DNA from: Spirochaetota bacterium
GTDB taxonomy: Bacteria; Spirochaetota; Spirochaetia; Sphaerochaetales; Sphaerochaetaceae
Reading direction: 5' to 3'
Assembly (NCBI GenBank): GCA_023401595.1
Contig: JAEXDQ010000055.1
Span: 20,113-84,112, forward strand
DNA: 64,000 bases
Below are positions 25,115 to 33,480 of this stretch, piece after piece (the stretch's first letter is position 1; each line of letters starts with the position of its first letter). Below the pieces are notes generated by a model. That model made no database searches and was not told the DNA's origin. It saw nothing but the letters and a program-made list of their open reading frames with translations. A program made the translations under genes and the position numbers.

Positions 25115-25388
25115 GCCCTATCAGATGAAAAAAACGGCCGTTGATTCAAAGACAGTGAAAATCGACCACACAGACATGTTTCCGACGACCGTCAATACAG
25201 ATAAAGAGAGGAAGGAAGCTGTATCGTCGAAGATTTCAGACACAGGAAAATTCGCATGAGATGGAAGAAACCCGAACCTTCTCCCGTTGCTTTTTTCCAT
25301 AATCCATGCAATAATTTTTGGCGCATATCATTTATATTAAAACTTTTATTTTTTATTCTGATAAACCTAGAATCGAGGAGTGTATTTC

Positions 25389-26723
25389 ATGGTTATTCTG
25401 ACTCTGAATTGTGGTAGTTCATCCGCCAAGTACCAGGTGTACGACTGGGACAACAAGGACGTTCTGGCGGTCGGTGTCGTAGAGCGCATCGGCCTGGAGT
25501 ATTCGACAATCGAGCATAACGCCGTCGGCAAGCCCCAGTATGCTACCAAGTTCTCTTCCCCTACCCACAAGGAAGCCATCGAGTTGATCATCAGTCTGTT
25601 GCTGGACAAAGAATATGGAGTCATTGACGACCTGTCGCAGATCGGCGCGGTCGGGCACCGGGTGCTGCATGGCGGCGAGCTGTTCAAGAAATCGACGTTG
25701 GTGACCGACGAAGTAGTGGAGCAACTCAAAGGGATCATCCCGCTCGGCCCGCTCCATATGCCGGCGAATATCATGGGCATCGAAGCCGCCCGCAAGGTCA
25801 TGCCGAACATCCCCCACGCCATCGTCATGGATACGGCGTGGCACCAGACCATGCCTCCCGAGGCGTTCATGTACGCCGTTCCCTATGAATGGTACACCAA
25901 GTACAATGTCCGCAGGTACGGGTTCCATGGAACCAGTCACCTGTATTGCGCCAAACGCGCCGCGGTGCTGCTCGGCAAGGAGAACAAGGACACGAACGTC
26001 ATCATCTGCCATATCGGCAACGGCGCTTCCGTCTGCGCTGTGAAGAACGGCGTATGTGTCGATACCTCCATGGGGCTCACCCCGCTTGAGGGTCTGGTGA
26101 TGGGCAGCCGTTCCGGAGACCTCGATCCCGCCATCCTCCCCTACATCATGAACCAGACGGGCATGTCCCCTTCCGAGATGGACACCATGCTCAACAAGAA
26201 GAGCGGTCTGATCGGAATCTGCGGGAAGAGCGACCGTCGCGATGTTCACCAGGCTGCGGTAGAAGGCGATGAAAAGGCTCAGCTGGGCATAGACATGGAA
26301 TGCCACCGCATCAAGAAATACATCGGAGCCTATGCGGCTTTGCTTGGCCGTGTCGATGCGGTCGTGTTCACCGCCGGTGTCGGAGAGATGGGGGAACATA
26401 TCCGCATGAAATCCTGCGTGGGGCTCGACAATTTCGGCATCAAGCTCGATCTTGAGAAAAACGACCTCGCCCATTGCCGCAACGCGGAACTGGAAATCAG
26501 CACCGACGATTCGCCGGTCAAGATATTCGTCATTCCTACCGATGAGGAGCTGGTCATTACCGAAGACGCTTTCGCGTTGATGAACGGGACCTACGATGTC
26601 CATACGAACTTCCATTACACCTTCGAGGACAAGAGCTATCAGAACAAGGCGCGCGCTCGTGGTCTGGTCGAGAACTTGAAGAAGAAACCGGAGTTGGCGA
26701 AGATCGTAGCGCACGCGAAATAA
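25389..26723 (+). CDS. ackA: Acetate kinase
   Basis: Converts acetyl phosphate and ADP to acetate and ATP, the main substrate-level ATP step of acetogenic fermentation. It has 444 residues. The N-terminus LTLNCGSSSAKYQVYD holds the N-S-S phosphate motif, in a variant with cysteine after asparagine as seen in other AckA proteins. YGFHGTSHLY, HIGNGASVCAVKNG, DTSMGLTPLEG and VFTAGVGE follow. The C-terminus is extended by about 30 residues (FEDKSYQNKARARGLVENLK) beyond the usual 400. GAGGAG lies 9 bases before ATG 25389. No pta gene is adjacent. An A+T-rich upstream tract probably holds the promoter. Confidence 0.97.
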   Translation: MVILTLNCGSSSAKYQVYDWDNKDVLAVGVVERIGLEYSTIEHNAVGKPQYATKFSSPTHKEAIELIISLLLDKEYGVIDDLSQIGAVGHRVLHGGELFKKSTLVTDEVVEQLKGIIPLGPLHMPANIMGIEAARKVMPNIPHAIVMDTAWHQTMPPEAFMYAVPYEWYTKYNVRRYGFHGTSHLYCAKRAAVLLGKENKDTNVIICHIGNGASVCAVKNGVCVDTSMGLTPLEGLVMGSRSGDLDPAILPYIMNQTGMSPSEMDTMLNKKSGLIGICGKSDRRDVHQAAVEGDEKAQLGIDMECHRIKKYIGAYAALLGRVDAVVFTAGVGEMGEHIRMKSCVGLDNFGIKLDLEKNDLAHCRNAELEISTDDSPVKIFVIPTDEELVITEDAFALMNGTYDVHTNFHYTFEDKSYQNKARARGLVENLKKKPELAKIVAHAK

Positions 26724-26796
26724 CGGAAATGCATGGTACGTCGAAAGAAGCCGTTGCATAAGCCTGAGGGCTTTTGACAACGCCTTTGCGATGGAT

Positions 26797-26837
26797 AAAA
26801 AAAGATTGCCGGGCATTTTGTCCGGCAATTCTTTTTT
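26797..26837 (+). terminator. Intrinsic terminator of ackA (bidirectional form)
   Basis: ATTGCCGG (26805-26812) pairs with CCGGCAAT (26822-26829). A-run before and TCTTTTTT after, so it could also stop transcription of the convergent DUF1846 gene. Confidence 0.9.
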
Positions 26838-26844
26838 AGGAGTT

Positions 26845-26866
26845 AGGGGTAGCCCAACGGTAGCCA
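26845..26866. repeat. Two 11-bp units of the AGGGGTAGCCC repeat
   Basis: AGGGGTAGCCC followed by AACGGTAGCCA, right after the ackA terminator, between convergent genes. The remaining 240 bases up to the next gene show no gene or fold I can support. Confidence 0.8.
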
Positions 26867-27105
26867 GCGCTCACCCAATTCCAGCCACATGCCGACGGCA
26901 TATCAGCCCTCTGTCCACAAGCCCGGCCAACCCTCCATTCCCTCACGAGACGGAACGAACCCTATGCGAAGTCCATGTCCTACCAACGGAAAACCCGGGC
27001 GCACGGCTTTGCCCGGCGGGCGACGCACAGTACCTACGCCGCGAACGCCCCTGCCCATGCGCCCCGATGACGGAGAGTATCAAAAACGCAAAGCCTTGCC
27101 CGCTT

Positions 27106-28623
27106 CTACGCCGGGTTGTACAGGTTGCTAGTCGGGAACTTCGGCTCGCTGGTCACGTTGATCCCCAGCTTGCGAAGGCCGGTGGAATCCCCCGCGCTGG
27201 GGATATGCGTCATGTGCGCCTCGCACCCGCGCAGCTGGGGAAGTTTCTCCAACGCGGCCTGGGCGGTCGGGTTGAGCGTAGCGCTCATGGCGAGGCAGAT
27301 CAGCATTTCATCGAGGTTCAGGCTTACGCCGCGTCCTCGGAGGACGTCGCGCTTCATCGTCCGGATGGAATTGATGATCGCCTTGGGTATCAAGTCGATG
27401 CACTGGGGAATCTGGGCGAGTCGTTTCAATGCGTTCAGTACCAATGCGGAGGAAGCGTGCATCAGCGAGGAGTTCCACGCGGTGACCATCGTACCGTCAG
27501 GCAGCTCCATCGCCGCCGCGCAGGTGATTCCGTTGTTTCCCTTCTTGTTCTCGATCGCAAAGGCCAGAGCCTCTTCGGAAGCCGGTACGCAAGGACGCAT
27601 GGCGGGAGTAAGCTTGGCGGTTTCCATAATCGCTCTCGACCGGTTGACGGTCTCCAAGGCTCCGATCCCCTGGGCGTATTCGCATACCGCCCTGAAATAA
27701 CGGCGGATGATTTCCTGGTTGGCGGCGTCGCGGACGGCATCATCGTCTACAATACCGAAACCACAACGGTTCACCCCCATGTCGGTAGGAGATTTGTAGA
27801 CGCATTCCTTACCGGTGATTTTCTCCAGAATACGCTTGAGGAGAGGATACGCCTCCAGATCGCGGGAATAGTTCACCGAGGGGGTTCCATAGGCGGAAAG
27901 ATGGAAATGGTCGATCAGGTTGATATCCCCGATATCCGCCGTGGCGGCCTCATAGGCGATGTTCACAGGATGGTCGATCGGCAGGTTCCAAATGGGGAAC
28001 GTCTCGAACTTGGCATAGCCGCTGTGGCGGCCGGCCCGATAGTCATGGTACATCTGAGAAAGACAGGTGGCGAGCTTGCCGCTACCTGGACCGGGCGCGG
28101 TAACGATCACGACGGGGCGCTCCGTCTCAATATAGGGGTTCGCGCCGTATCCTTCGTCGCTGACGATCAGATCGACATCATTGGGATACCCTCTGGTCGC
28201 TTTGTGGGTATAGACGGAGATTCCCCTGCGTTCAAGGCGGTCCTTGAATTGCAGGACGGCGGGCTCTCCGTCGAAACGGGTAATGACGACCCTGCTGACC
28301 ACGATCCCCCACGAAGCGAAATCGTCTATCATCTTGAAGACATCGGTATCGTAGGTGATGCCGAAGTCGCTTCGCATCTTACGCCGTTCGATGTCCCCGG
28401 CATGAATACATATGATGACATCGATCTGGTCCTTGAAGGACTGGAATACACGCATCTTGACGTTGGGATCGAACCCGGGAAGCACACGAGAGGCATGGTA
28501 GTCGTACAACAGCTTGCCGCCGCATTCAAGATACAGCTTGCCGTCGCACCGTTGCATCCGATCCAAAATGAAGTGTTTCTGTTCTTCCAGATACTTTTCG
28601 TTGTCAAACCCAATTCTGTTCAT
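27106..28623 (-). CDS. DUF1846 family protein
   Basis: A 505-residue protein of the DUF1846 family, found mostly in anaerobic Firmicutes, spirochaetes and relatives. Typical stretches are GFDNEKYLEEQKHFILDR at the N-terminus, VIVTAPGPGSGKLATCLSQM (a P-loop-like GPGSGK segment), INLIDHFHLSAYG and SPTDMGVNRCGFGI. Crystal structures of relatives show a P-loop-type fold, but no reaction is established. Start at ATG 28623 with AAGGA 6 bases upstream. An in-frame ATG 15 bases earlier lacks one. It follows the DJ-1 gene after a terminator, so it probably has its own promoter. Confidence 0.9.
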   Translation of the reverse strand: MNRIGFDNEKYLEEQKHFILDRMQRCDGKLYLECGGKLLYDYHASRVLPGFDPNVKMRVFQSFKDQIDVIICIHAGDIERRKMRSDFGITYDTDVFKMIDDFASWGIVVSRVVITRFDGEPAVLQFKDRLERRGISVYTHKATRGYPNDVDLIVSDEGYGANPYIETERPVVIVTAPGPGSGKLATCLSQMYHDYRAGRHSGYAKFETFPIWNLPIDHPVNIAYEAATADIGDINLIDHFHLSAYGTPSVNYSRDLEAYPLLKRILEKITGKECVYKSPTDMGVNRCGFGIVDDDAVRDAANQEIIRRYFRAVCEYAQGIGALETVNRSRAIMETAKLTPAMRPCVPASEEALAFAIENKKGNNGITCAAAMELPDGTMVTAWNSSLMHASSALVLNALKRLAQIPQCIDLIPKAIINSIRTMKRDVLRGRGVSLNLDEMLICLAMSATLNPTAQAALEKLPQLRGCEAHMTHIPSAGDSTGLRKLGINVTSEPKFPTSNLYNPA

Positions 28624-28651
28624 GCTGTCCTTCCCCATTCCTCATATAATG

Positions 28652-28680
28652 AAAAACGAGGAAACGAATCGCTTCCTCGT
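28652..28680 (-). terminator. Intrinsic terminator of the DJ-1 family gene
   Basis: ACGAGGAA (28656-28663) and TTCCTCGT (28673-28680) form a perfect 8-bp stem. Read on the minus strand it is followed by TTTTTC. It separates this gene from DUF1846. Confidence 0.85.
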
Positions 28681-28692
28681 CAGTTCTGACAT

Positions 28693-29241
28693 TTATTTCC
28701 AGATGATGCCGGCGGATACGCTGTCGGCCTTGGCCTTGCCGAACAGCTTCTCTATGATAGCCAAGGAAAACTCAACGGCACAGCCGGCGCCTCGGGCGGT
28801 AATGACGCCGCCATCGACCAAAACCCGTTCGTCACTGAACCGAACAGAAGGACAAGCGGCCTCCTGTCCGGGATAGCAGACGGCCTTGCGCCCGTCCAGC
28901 AGACCGGCGGGACCGAGGACTACGGCCGGGGCGGCGCAGATCGCGCAGACAACGCCGTGTTCGGCGACCTTCACTAAACGCTGCATCACCTCCCAGCTGT
29001 GGGCGAGGTTCACGGAACCGGGCATCCCCCCCGGACAGACCATGCAGTCATAATTGGAATCGGCCTCGGAAACCTCGATATCGCAGACGATGCGGATTCC
29101 ATGGGAGCCGGTGATTTCCCGCGAACCGACGCCGGCCATGACGACCTGCGCACCGGCGCGCTTGAGCAAATCGACGGGGACGAGCCCTTCGATTTCTTCA
29201 AACCCTTCGGCGAATACAACCAGAACCTTCGGTACCGACAT
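28693..29241 (-). CDS. DJ-1/PfpI family protein
   Basis: A 182-residue class I glutamine-amidotransferase-like protein. FAEGFEEIEGLVPVDLLKRA supplies the conserved glutamate, and the nucleophile-elbow cysteine lies in VVCAICAAPAVVLGPAGLL. VITARGAG is the C-terminal family motif. Size and motifs fit the YajL/DJ-1 branch of redox-sensing or aldehyde-damage proteins rather than PfpI proteases. AAAGGAGG lies 5 bases before the ATG. It is a single gene with its own terminator. Confidence 0.9.
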   Translation of the reverse strand: MSVPKVLVVFAEGFEEIEGLVPVDLLKRAGAQVVMAGVGSREITGSHGIRIVCDIEVSEADSNYDCMVCPGGMPGSVNLAHSWEVMQRLVKVAEHGVVCAICAAPAVVLGPAGLLDGRKAVCYPGQEAACPSVRFSDERVLVDGGVITARGAGCAVEFSLAIIEKLFGKAKADSVSAGIIWK

Positions 29242-29411
29242 GCAGACCTCCTTTTCGGAAAAAACCGGAAAAAGAACGCAAGCTTGCGCCCGCCTTCATC
29301 CTTTCCACCAAGACGACGTTCCACGTCCCTGCCGACCAGGCCGTCCGGCATCCCAAGCGGTCGCCGGACACCCTGCGCCGACCTGGGGAACCGGAATGAA
29401 ACGACAACCCT

Positions 29412-30488
29412 CTACAACGGGTTATGCATCCCCGCGTCCATCCGCGCACGGCGCAGCAGCTCGCAGGCGTTGAGCAGTATCTTTTCAGTATCGTCCCAAC
29501 CGATGCAGGCGTCGGTGACGGAGACACCATACCGAAGCATCCTGCAATCCTCAGGGATTCTCTGGTTGCCCGCGAGCAGATTGCTTTCCAGCATGAAACC
29601 GCGGATGGAGGACTCGCCCCATATCCGCTGGTCGATCACAGAGCGGAGGACCCGTTTCTGCCGATCGGGGTTCTTGCGGGAATTGCCATGGCTGCAATCT
29701 ATGATGATCGAAGGCTGCAGCCCGGCGTCCTTCATTTTCTGCCGGGCCAGCTCGACATCGTCTTCGTAATAATTGGGAGCCTGGTCCCCGCCTCTGAGAA
29801 TGAGGTGGCAGCAGTCATTGCCCGTAGTGCGCAAAACGACATTGTGCCCCTCCTTGTCGATACCGATGAATGAAGCCGGGCTCGCAGCCGACTTGACGGC
29901 ATTGATGGCGTTGGTCAGGTCTCCGCTGGTGCTGTTCTTGAACCCCACCGCGACGGAAAGGCCGCTGGCCAGGTTGCGATGGGTCTGGCTCTCCGTCGTG
30001 CGGGCCCCGATGGAGGACCAGCTCATCAGCTCGTCGATATACTGGGGAACGAAAGGATCCAGGACCTCGCACCCGACAGGAAGACCAAGACTGGTGATCT
30101 CCAGCAACAGGGAGCGGGCTTGTTCCAGACCCAGTCCGATATCATAGGAACCGTCCATTCTCGGGTCAAGGATGAAACCCTTCCATCCAAGAATCGTGCG
30201 GGGTTTTTCAAAATAGGTCCGCATGACGACAAACATCTCGTCCTTGACGGCGTCGGACAATTCTTTCAGACGGCGGGCATAGTCTATCGCCCCGTTGTGG
30301 TCATGTATGGAGCAAGGCCCCACGATGGCCAGCAGGCGGGGATCCTCACCTTTGATGATTGCGTTGACGGTCTTGCGCGAAGCGGCGATGCGCTCGCACA
30401 CTTCCTCGGGTACAGGATATTTCTCCGCCAGAGTCGCCGGAGTTACCAATGGATCAATCTGTCTGATCCTGACGTCTACATTCTGCAT
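29412..30488 (-). CDS. aroF: 3-Deoxy-7-phosphoheptulonate synthase (class I DAHP synthase)
   Basis: Condenses phosphoenolpyruvate with erythrose 4-phosphate, the first step of aromatic amino acid synthesis. It has 358 residues, the size of the AroF/G/H type. Motifs are LAIVGPCSIHDHNGAIDYA, MRTYFEKPRT, GLPVGCEVLDPFVPQY, SIGARTTESQTHR, IDCSHGNSRKNPDRQ and the C-terminal GVSVTDACIGWDDTE. Which of the three regulatory isoforms it matches cannot be told from the sequence, so the symbol is provisional. It is followed by 170 bases without a clear terminator. Confidence 0.95.
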   Translation of the reverse strand: MQNVDVRIRQIDPLVTPATLAEKYPVPEEVCERIAASRKTVNAIIKGEDPRLLAIVGPCSIHDHNGAIDYARRLKELSDAVKDEMFVVMRTYFEKPRTILGWKGFILDPRMDGSYDIGLGLEQARSLLLEITSLGLPVGCEVLDPFVPQYIDELMSWSSIGARTTESQTHRNLASGLSVAVGFKNSTSGDLTNAINAVKSAASPASFIGIDKEGHNVVLRTTGNDCCHLILRGGDQAPNYYEDDVELARQKMKDAGLQPSIIIDCSHGNSRKNPDRQKRVLRSVIDQRIWGESSIRGFMLESNLLAGNQRIPEDCRMLRYGVSVTDACIGWDDTEKILLNACELLRRARMDAGMHNPL

Positions 30489-30621
30489 GTTGATTGCCTC
30501 GGATACTCAGCTTTATACCATGAAGCTTCGTCGGGCGACAACCCCAAACAGCGAGGTTCAGAGAAAAGGTCCATGGACGTCGGGATATCCTTGTCTTCCC
30601 CTGACGGGCGGCCGTCGGCAG

Positions 30622-31437
30622 TCATGCGTTCGTTTTCAACGCCCGACTCAGCGTTTCAAACAGTATCAGCGGCTCGATCGGCTTGGCGATATGCGCATCC
30701 ATCCCGGCATCCAGACAAGCCTGGACATCATCGTCATAGGCATTGGCCGTCAACGCCAGGATTGGAATCGTCTTCGCATCCGGCCGTTCAAGCGTTCGGA
30801 TCGCCTTCGCCGCATGCAGGCCGTCCATGACAGGCATGCGGATATCCATCAGAACAGCCTTGAAATAGCCAGGAGAGGATGTACGGAACGTTTCCAACCC
30901 CTCCTTTCCGTCAGCGGCGCACGTGACGACGCAACCGACCTTTTTCAGAAGCCCCTGAGCCACGAGGGTGTTCACCTGGTTGTCCTCACACAACAGGACA
31001 TGCGTTCCCGCCGGTATGTCGTATCGAGGCTTCGCGGAGGCTCCGACGGCAAAGCCTTCATGGCACCTTTCAAAATCAAGATACACGGTGACCGTCGTTC
31101 CTGTGCCGGGAATACTTTCCACCTCGATCCTGCCATTCATCATATCTACAAGACGTTTCGCGATCGACATACCCAGTCCGCTGCCCTCACGGCCAGCGGA
31201 GGACTTCGAATTATATTCCTGCTCGAACGGTGTAAAAATCTTGGGAAGGAATTCCGGGCTGATCCCGATACCATGATCGACAATCACGAACTTGTCGCGG
31301 GAAACATTCTCCTGCCTGTCGTAGCATTCAACGTATAGCTCGACATGGCCGCCGACCGGAGAGAACTTCACCGCGTTGGACATGATGTTCAAGATAATCT
31401 GCTGCACCCTCAGCTTGTCCATCCTGACGAACCCCAC
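30622..31437 (-). CDS. Hybrid kinase 1, C-terminal fragment (HATPase-REC)
   Basis: A 271-residue fragment, in the same frame as the preceding gene and separated from it only by an amber codon plus four sense codons. It holds the histidine-kinase ATPase domain (N box NIMSNAVKFSP, G1 DHGIGI, F box FTPFEQ, G2 GSGLGMSI) and one receiver domain (LLCEDNQVN, phospho-acceptor D in LMDIRMPVMDG, K in HIAKPIE). Alone it lacks the phosphorylatable histidine. Initiation could use GTG at 31437 with GGGGGUGG-like sequence nearby, or the domain may be made by read-through. It is most simply the second half of a broken sensor gene. Confidence 0.85.
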   Translation of the reverse strand: MGFVRMDKLRVQQIILNIMSNAVKFSPVGGHVELYVECYDRQENVSRDKFVIVDHGIGISPEFLPKIFTPFEQEYNSKSSAGREGSGLGMSIAKRLVDMMNGRIEVESIPGTGTTVTVYLDFERCHEGFAVGASAKPRYDIPAGTHVLLCEDNQVNTLVAQGLLKKVGCVVTCAADGKEGLETFRTSSPGYFKAVLMDIRMPVMDGLHAAKAIRTLERPDAKTIPILALTANAYDDDVQACLDAGMDAHIAKPIEPLILFETLSRALKTNA

Positions 31438-31449
31438 CCCCAGGTTTCG

Positions 31450-33480
31450 CTAACTGACGGAACAAGATACACTGCGTTCCTTCGCGTAGGCATCGACCAA
31501 TGCAAGCGTCTCATCCACCACTGCCCTGGAATCGACGACCTGCATATTGAGCCTGAGCCTGTCGCTCTCGACCTTGCTCATGTCCAGGACATCATTGATC
31601 AGGTTCAGCAGGAACCGCCCCTCATTCGAAATCTTGTGGAGCAGCTCGCGCGCCTGATCAGACATCTCCATATCCTCAGACAGCTCCGCCAGACCAAGTA
31701 TACCGTTCATCGGCGTCCGCATGTCATGGCTCATACGCGCAAGGAAATCTGATTTCGCCGCGTTGGCGCGCCGTGCCTCCTCCGCGGCCAGCCGTGCCTC
31801 CTCCCCTTTGCGTTCTATCGCGGCGAGCGTGCGCCTCTGCATGATGGAATAACACACCCACCCTGCCAGCAGGCAGGCGAACACCACGAGAACGATAAGC
31901 AGCAGATATCGGTTTTCATACAGTTTGTCGGTAAACGTGGCGTCATATCTCAGAAAAGTACTGTGATAACGGACTATGCGGTCGATCGCCCTCGGAGGAA
32001 TCAGGGAAATACCGCTGTTGAGTATATTGTACAGTTCATCGGGGGCATCCTCCCGTAGGGCCAGGCAATAGTCGAACGGACAGCTGTAGGAGTATGCTAT
32101 CCTCAGATTTTCGTTCCGGGGCTTCTTCAGCCGATATTCAAGCTCATACATCGCATTGCCATAGGCATCGACCTCACCGGCGCGCAGGGCTTCGAGGCAA
32201 TCCTGCGTCGTACCATAGCTCTTGAACTCAAGATTTTCAAAATAGGATGAAAGCATCCGCCGAACGCCATCGTTCGACTCCGTGACCGCCACGGAAAAAC
32301 GTTTTCCATCCGACAGTCGGTTCTCGTCTTTGAACGCCAAGGCCGCTGACAACGAAAAGAGAGGCCGGGTGATACGTATCGGGATATCGCCGTCGTAATA
32401 CGCCTTGGATACGACGGGCATGATGAGATCGACGGCGCCGGATTGAAGCAACGTCATGGCGGCCACGCCTTCGTCCATCGGTACGTATTCAAAACGCAGA
32501 CCAGTGTTGTCGGAAAGCCGTTCCATCATGTCGATGGCGATCCCTTTGAACGTTCCATCTTCCGCATCATACCATGACGTCGGTTTTCGATCCGTATAGG
32601 TACCGACGCGAACTGTCGGATGCCGTTCGATATACCGGGCCTCCGCACGGGTAAGCAGAATCGTTCCGTAGACCTGTCGTTCAATGAGATAGTCGTACTG
32701 TTCAGCTATCATTTCCGGATTCTGCGTATACATTTCCTCAATGGCGAGGTTCAACCGGCGCATGATGTCCGAACCTTTCTTAGCCATGATATAGTTCGGA
32801 TCGGTATTGTAGATGGAGATGACCTTCAGATCCTCGGCATACATGTGGGCGTCGCAACCGAAAGCGTCTATCTCTCCCCGCCGCAACGCGAGACGCAGGT
32901 CGGAAAAGGACGGATACTCCACAGCGATCGCCGTATAGCCATGTTTTAACGCGAACGCTTCATACAGCGGCAGATTCCGAGAACCTGACTCAAAGCCTAT
33001 GCGGAGCTTGCTCATCGCGGCGTAGTCGTTGAAATATATATCGTCCATCTCCTTGGGGGCGAAGATCACCCCTTGGATCTGACCGATGCACTGGACGGAA
33101 AAATCATACAGCCTATCCCGTTCAGCGGTCTTGCGGGCGTCGGTCACGATATCGATGTCCCCGGACAAAAGCCCTTCCAGACATTCCTGCCACGTAAGCC
33201 GGACATATTCATACCTGACATGGGCATATTCCGCCAGCAGCTCCATGAACTCGGCCCCATACCCCGTCATTTCATCGTCTTCATCGAGGGCGATGAAGCC
33301 ATTGCTCTCGAAAACCCCTATGCGGACGACCGTCGGCTCATCCTGTGCGAAAGTCGGCGACGACGCGGCCAAGGGCAAGGAAAACGCCGTCAGGACTATG
33401 AAGACCAGCAGCCTGACCCAGTTCCAAATCCCATGCCGCGCGCCGAAGTCCCCCTCAGTCCCGCCATCCTTGGACGACAT
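31450..33480 (-). CDS. Hybrid kinase 1, N-terminal fragment: two SBP_bac_3 domains, TM, HisKA
   Basis: A 676-residue sensor of BvgS/EvgS type. It has a signal peptide (about 15-38), then two tandem periplasmic solute-binding domains (about 45-275 and 285-510). The first contains GYGAEFMELLAEYA, the second GIAIDMMERLSDNTG. One transmembrane helix (about 530-552) leads to the dimerisation domain with the phosphorylatable histidine in MSHDMRTPMNGILG. The frame ends at TAG (31450-31452) before the ATPase domain, which continues in frame. The start at ATG 33480 overlaps the giant gene's end by 26 bases (GGGAAG 8 bases upstream), so it is translated from the same message. It probably senses an amino-acid-like ligand. 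Confidence 0.88.
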   Translation of the reverse strand: MSSKDGGTEGDFGARHGIWNWVRLLVFIVLTAFSLPLAASSPTFAQDEPTVVRIGVFESNGFIALDEDDEMTGYGAEFMELLAEYAHVRYEYVRLTWQECLEGLLSGDIDIVTDARKTAERDRLYDFSVQCIGQIQGVIFAPKEMDDIYFNDYAAMSKLRIGFESGSRNLPLYEAFALKHGYTAIAVEYPSFSDLRLALRRGEIDAFGCDAHMYAEDLKVISIYNTDPNYIMAKKGSDIMRRLNLAIEEMYTQNPEMIAEQYDYLIERQVYGTILLTRAEARYIERHPTVRVGTYTDRKPTSWYDAEDGTFKGIAIDMMERLSDNTGLRFEYVPMDEGVAAMTLLQSGAVDLIMPVVSKAYYDGDIPIRITRPLFSLSAALAFKDENRLSDGKRFSVAVTESNDGVRRMLSSYFENLEFKSYGTTQDCLEALRAGEVDAYGNAMYELEYRLKKPRNENLRIAYSYSCPFDYCLALREDAPDELYNILNSGISLIPPRAIDRIVRYHSTFLRYDATFTDKLYENRYLLLIVLVVFACLLAGWVCYSIMQRRTLAAIERKGEEARLAAEEARRANAAKSDFLARMSHDMRTPMNGILGLAELSEDMEMSDQARELLHKISNEGRFLLNLINDVLDMSKVESDRLRLNMQVVDSRAVVDETLALVDAYAKERSVSCSVS

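Noticed and set aside
25419..26828. A 469-codon frame on the minus strand opposite ackA
   Set aside because: Antisense shadow in a G+C-rich third-position context. AckA is unambiguous on the plus strand.
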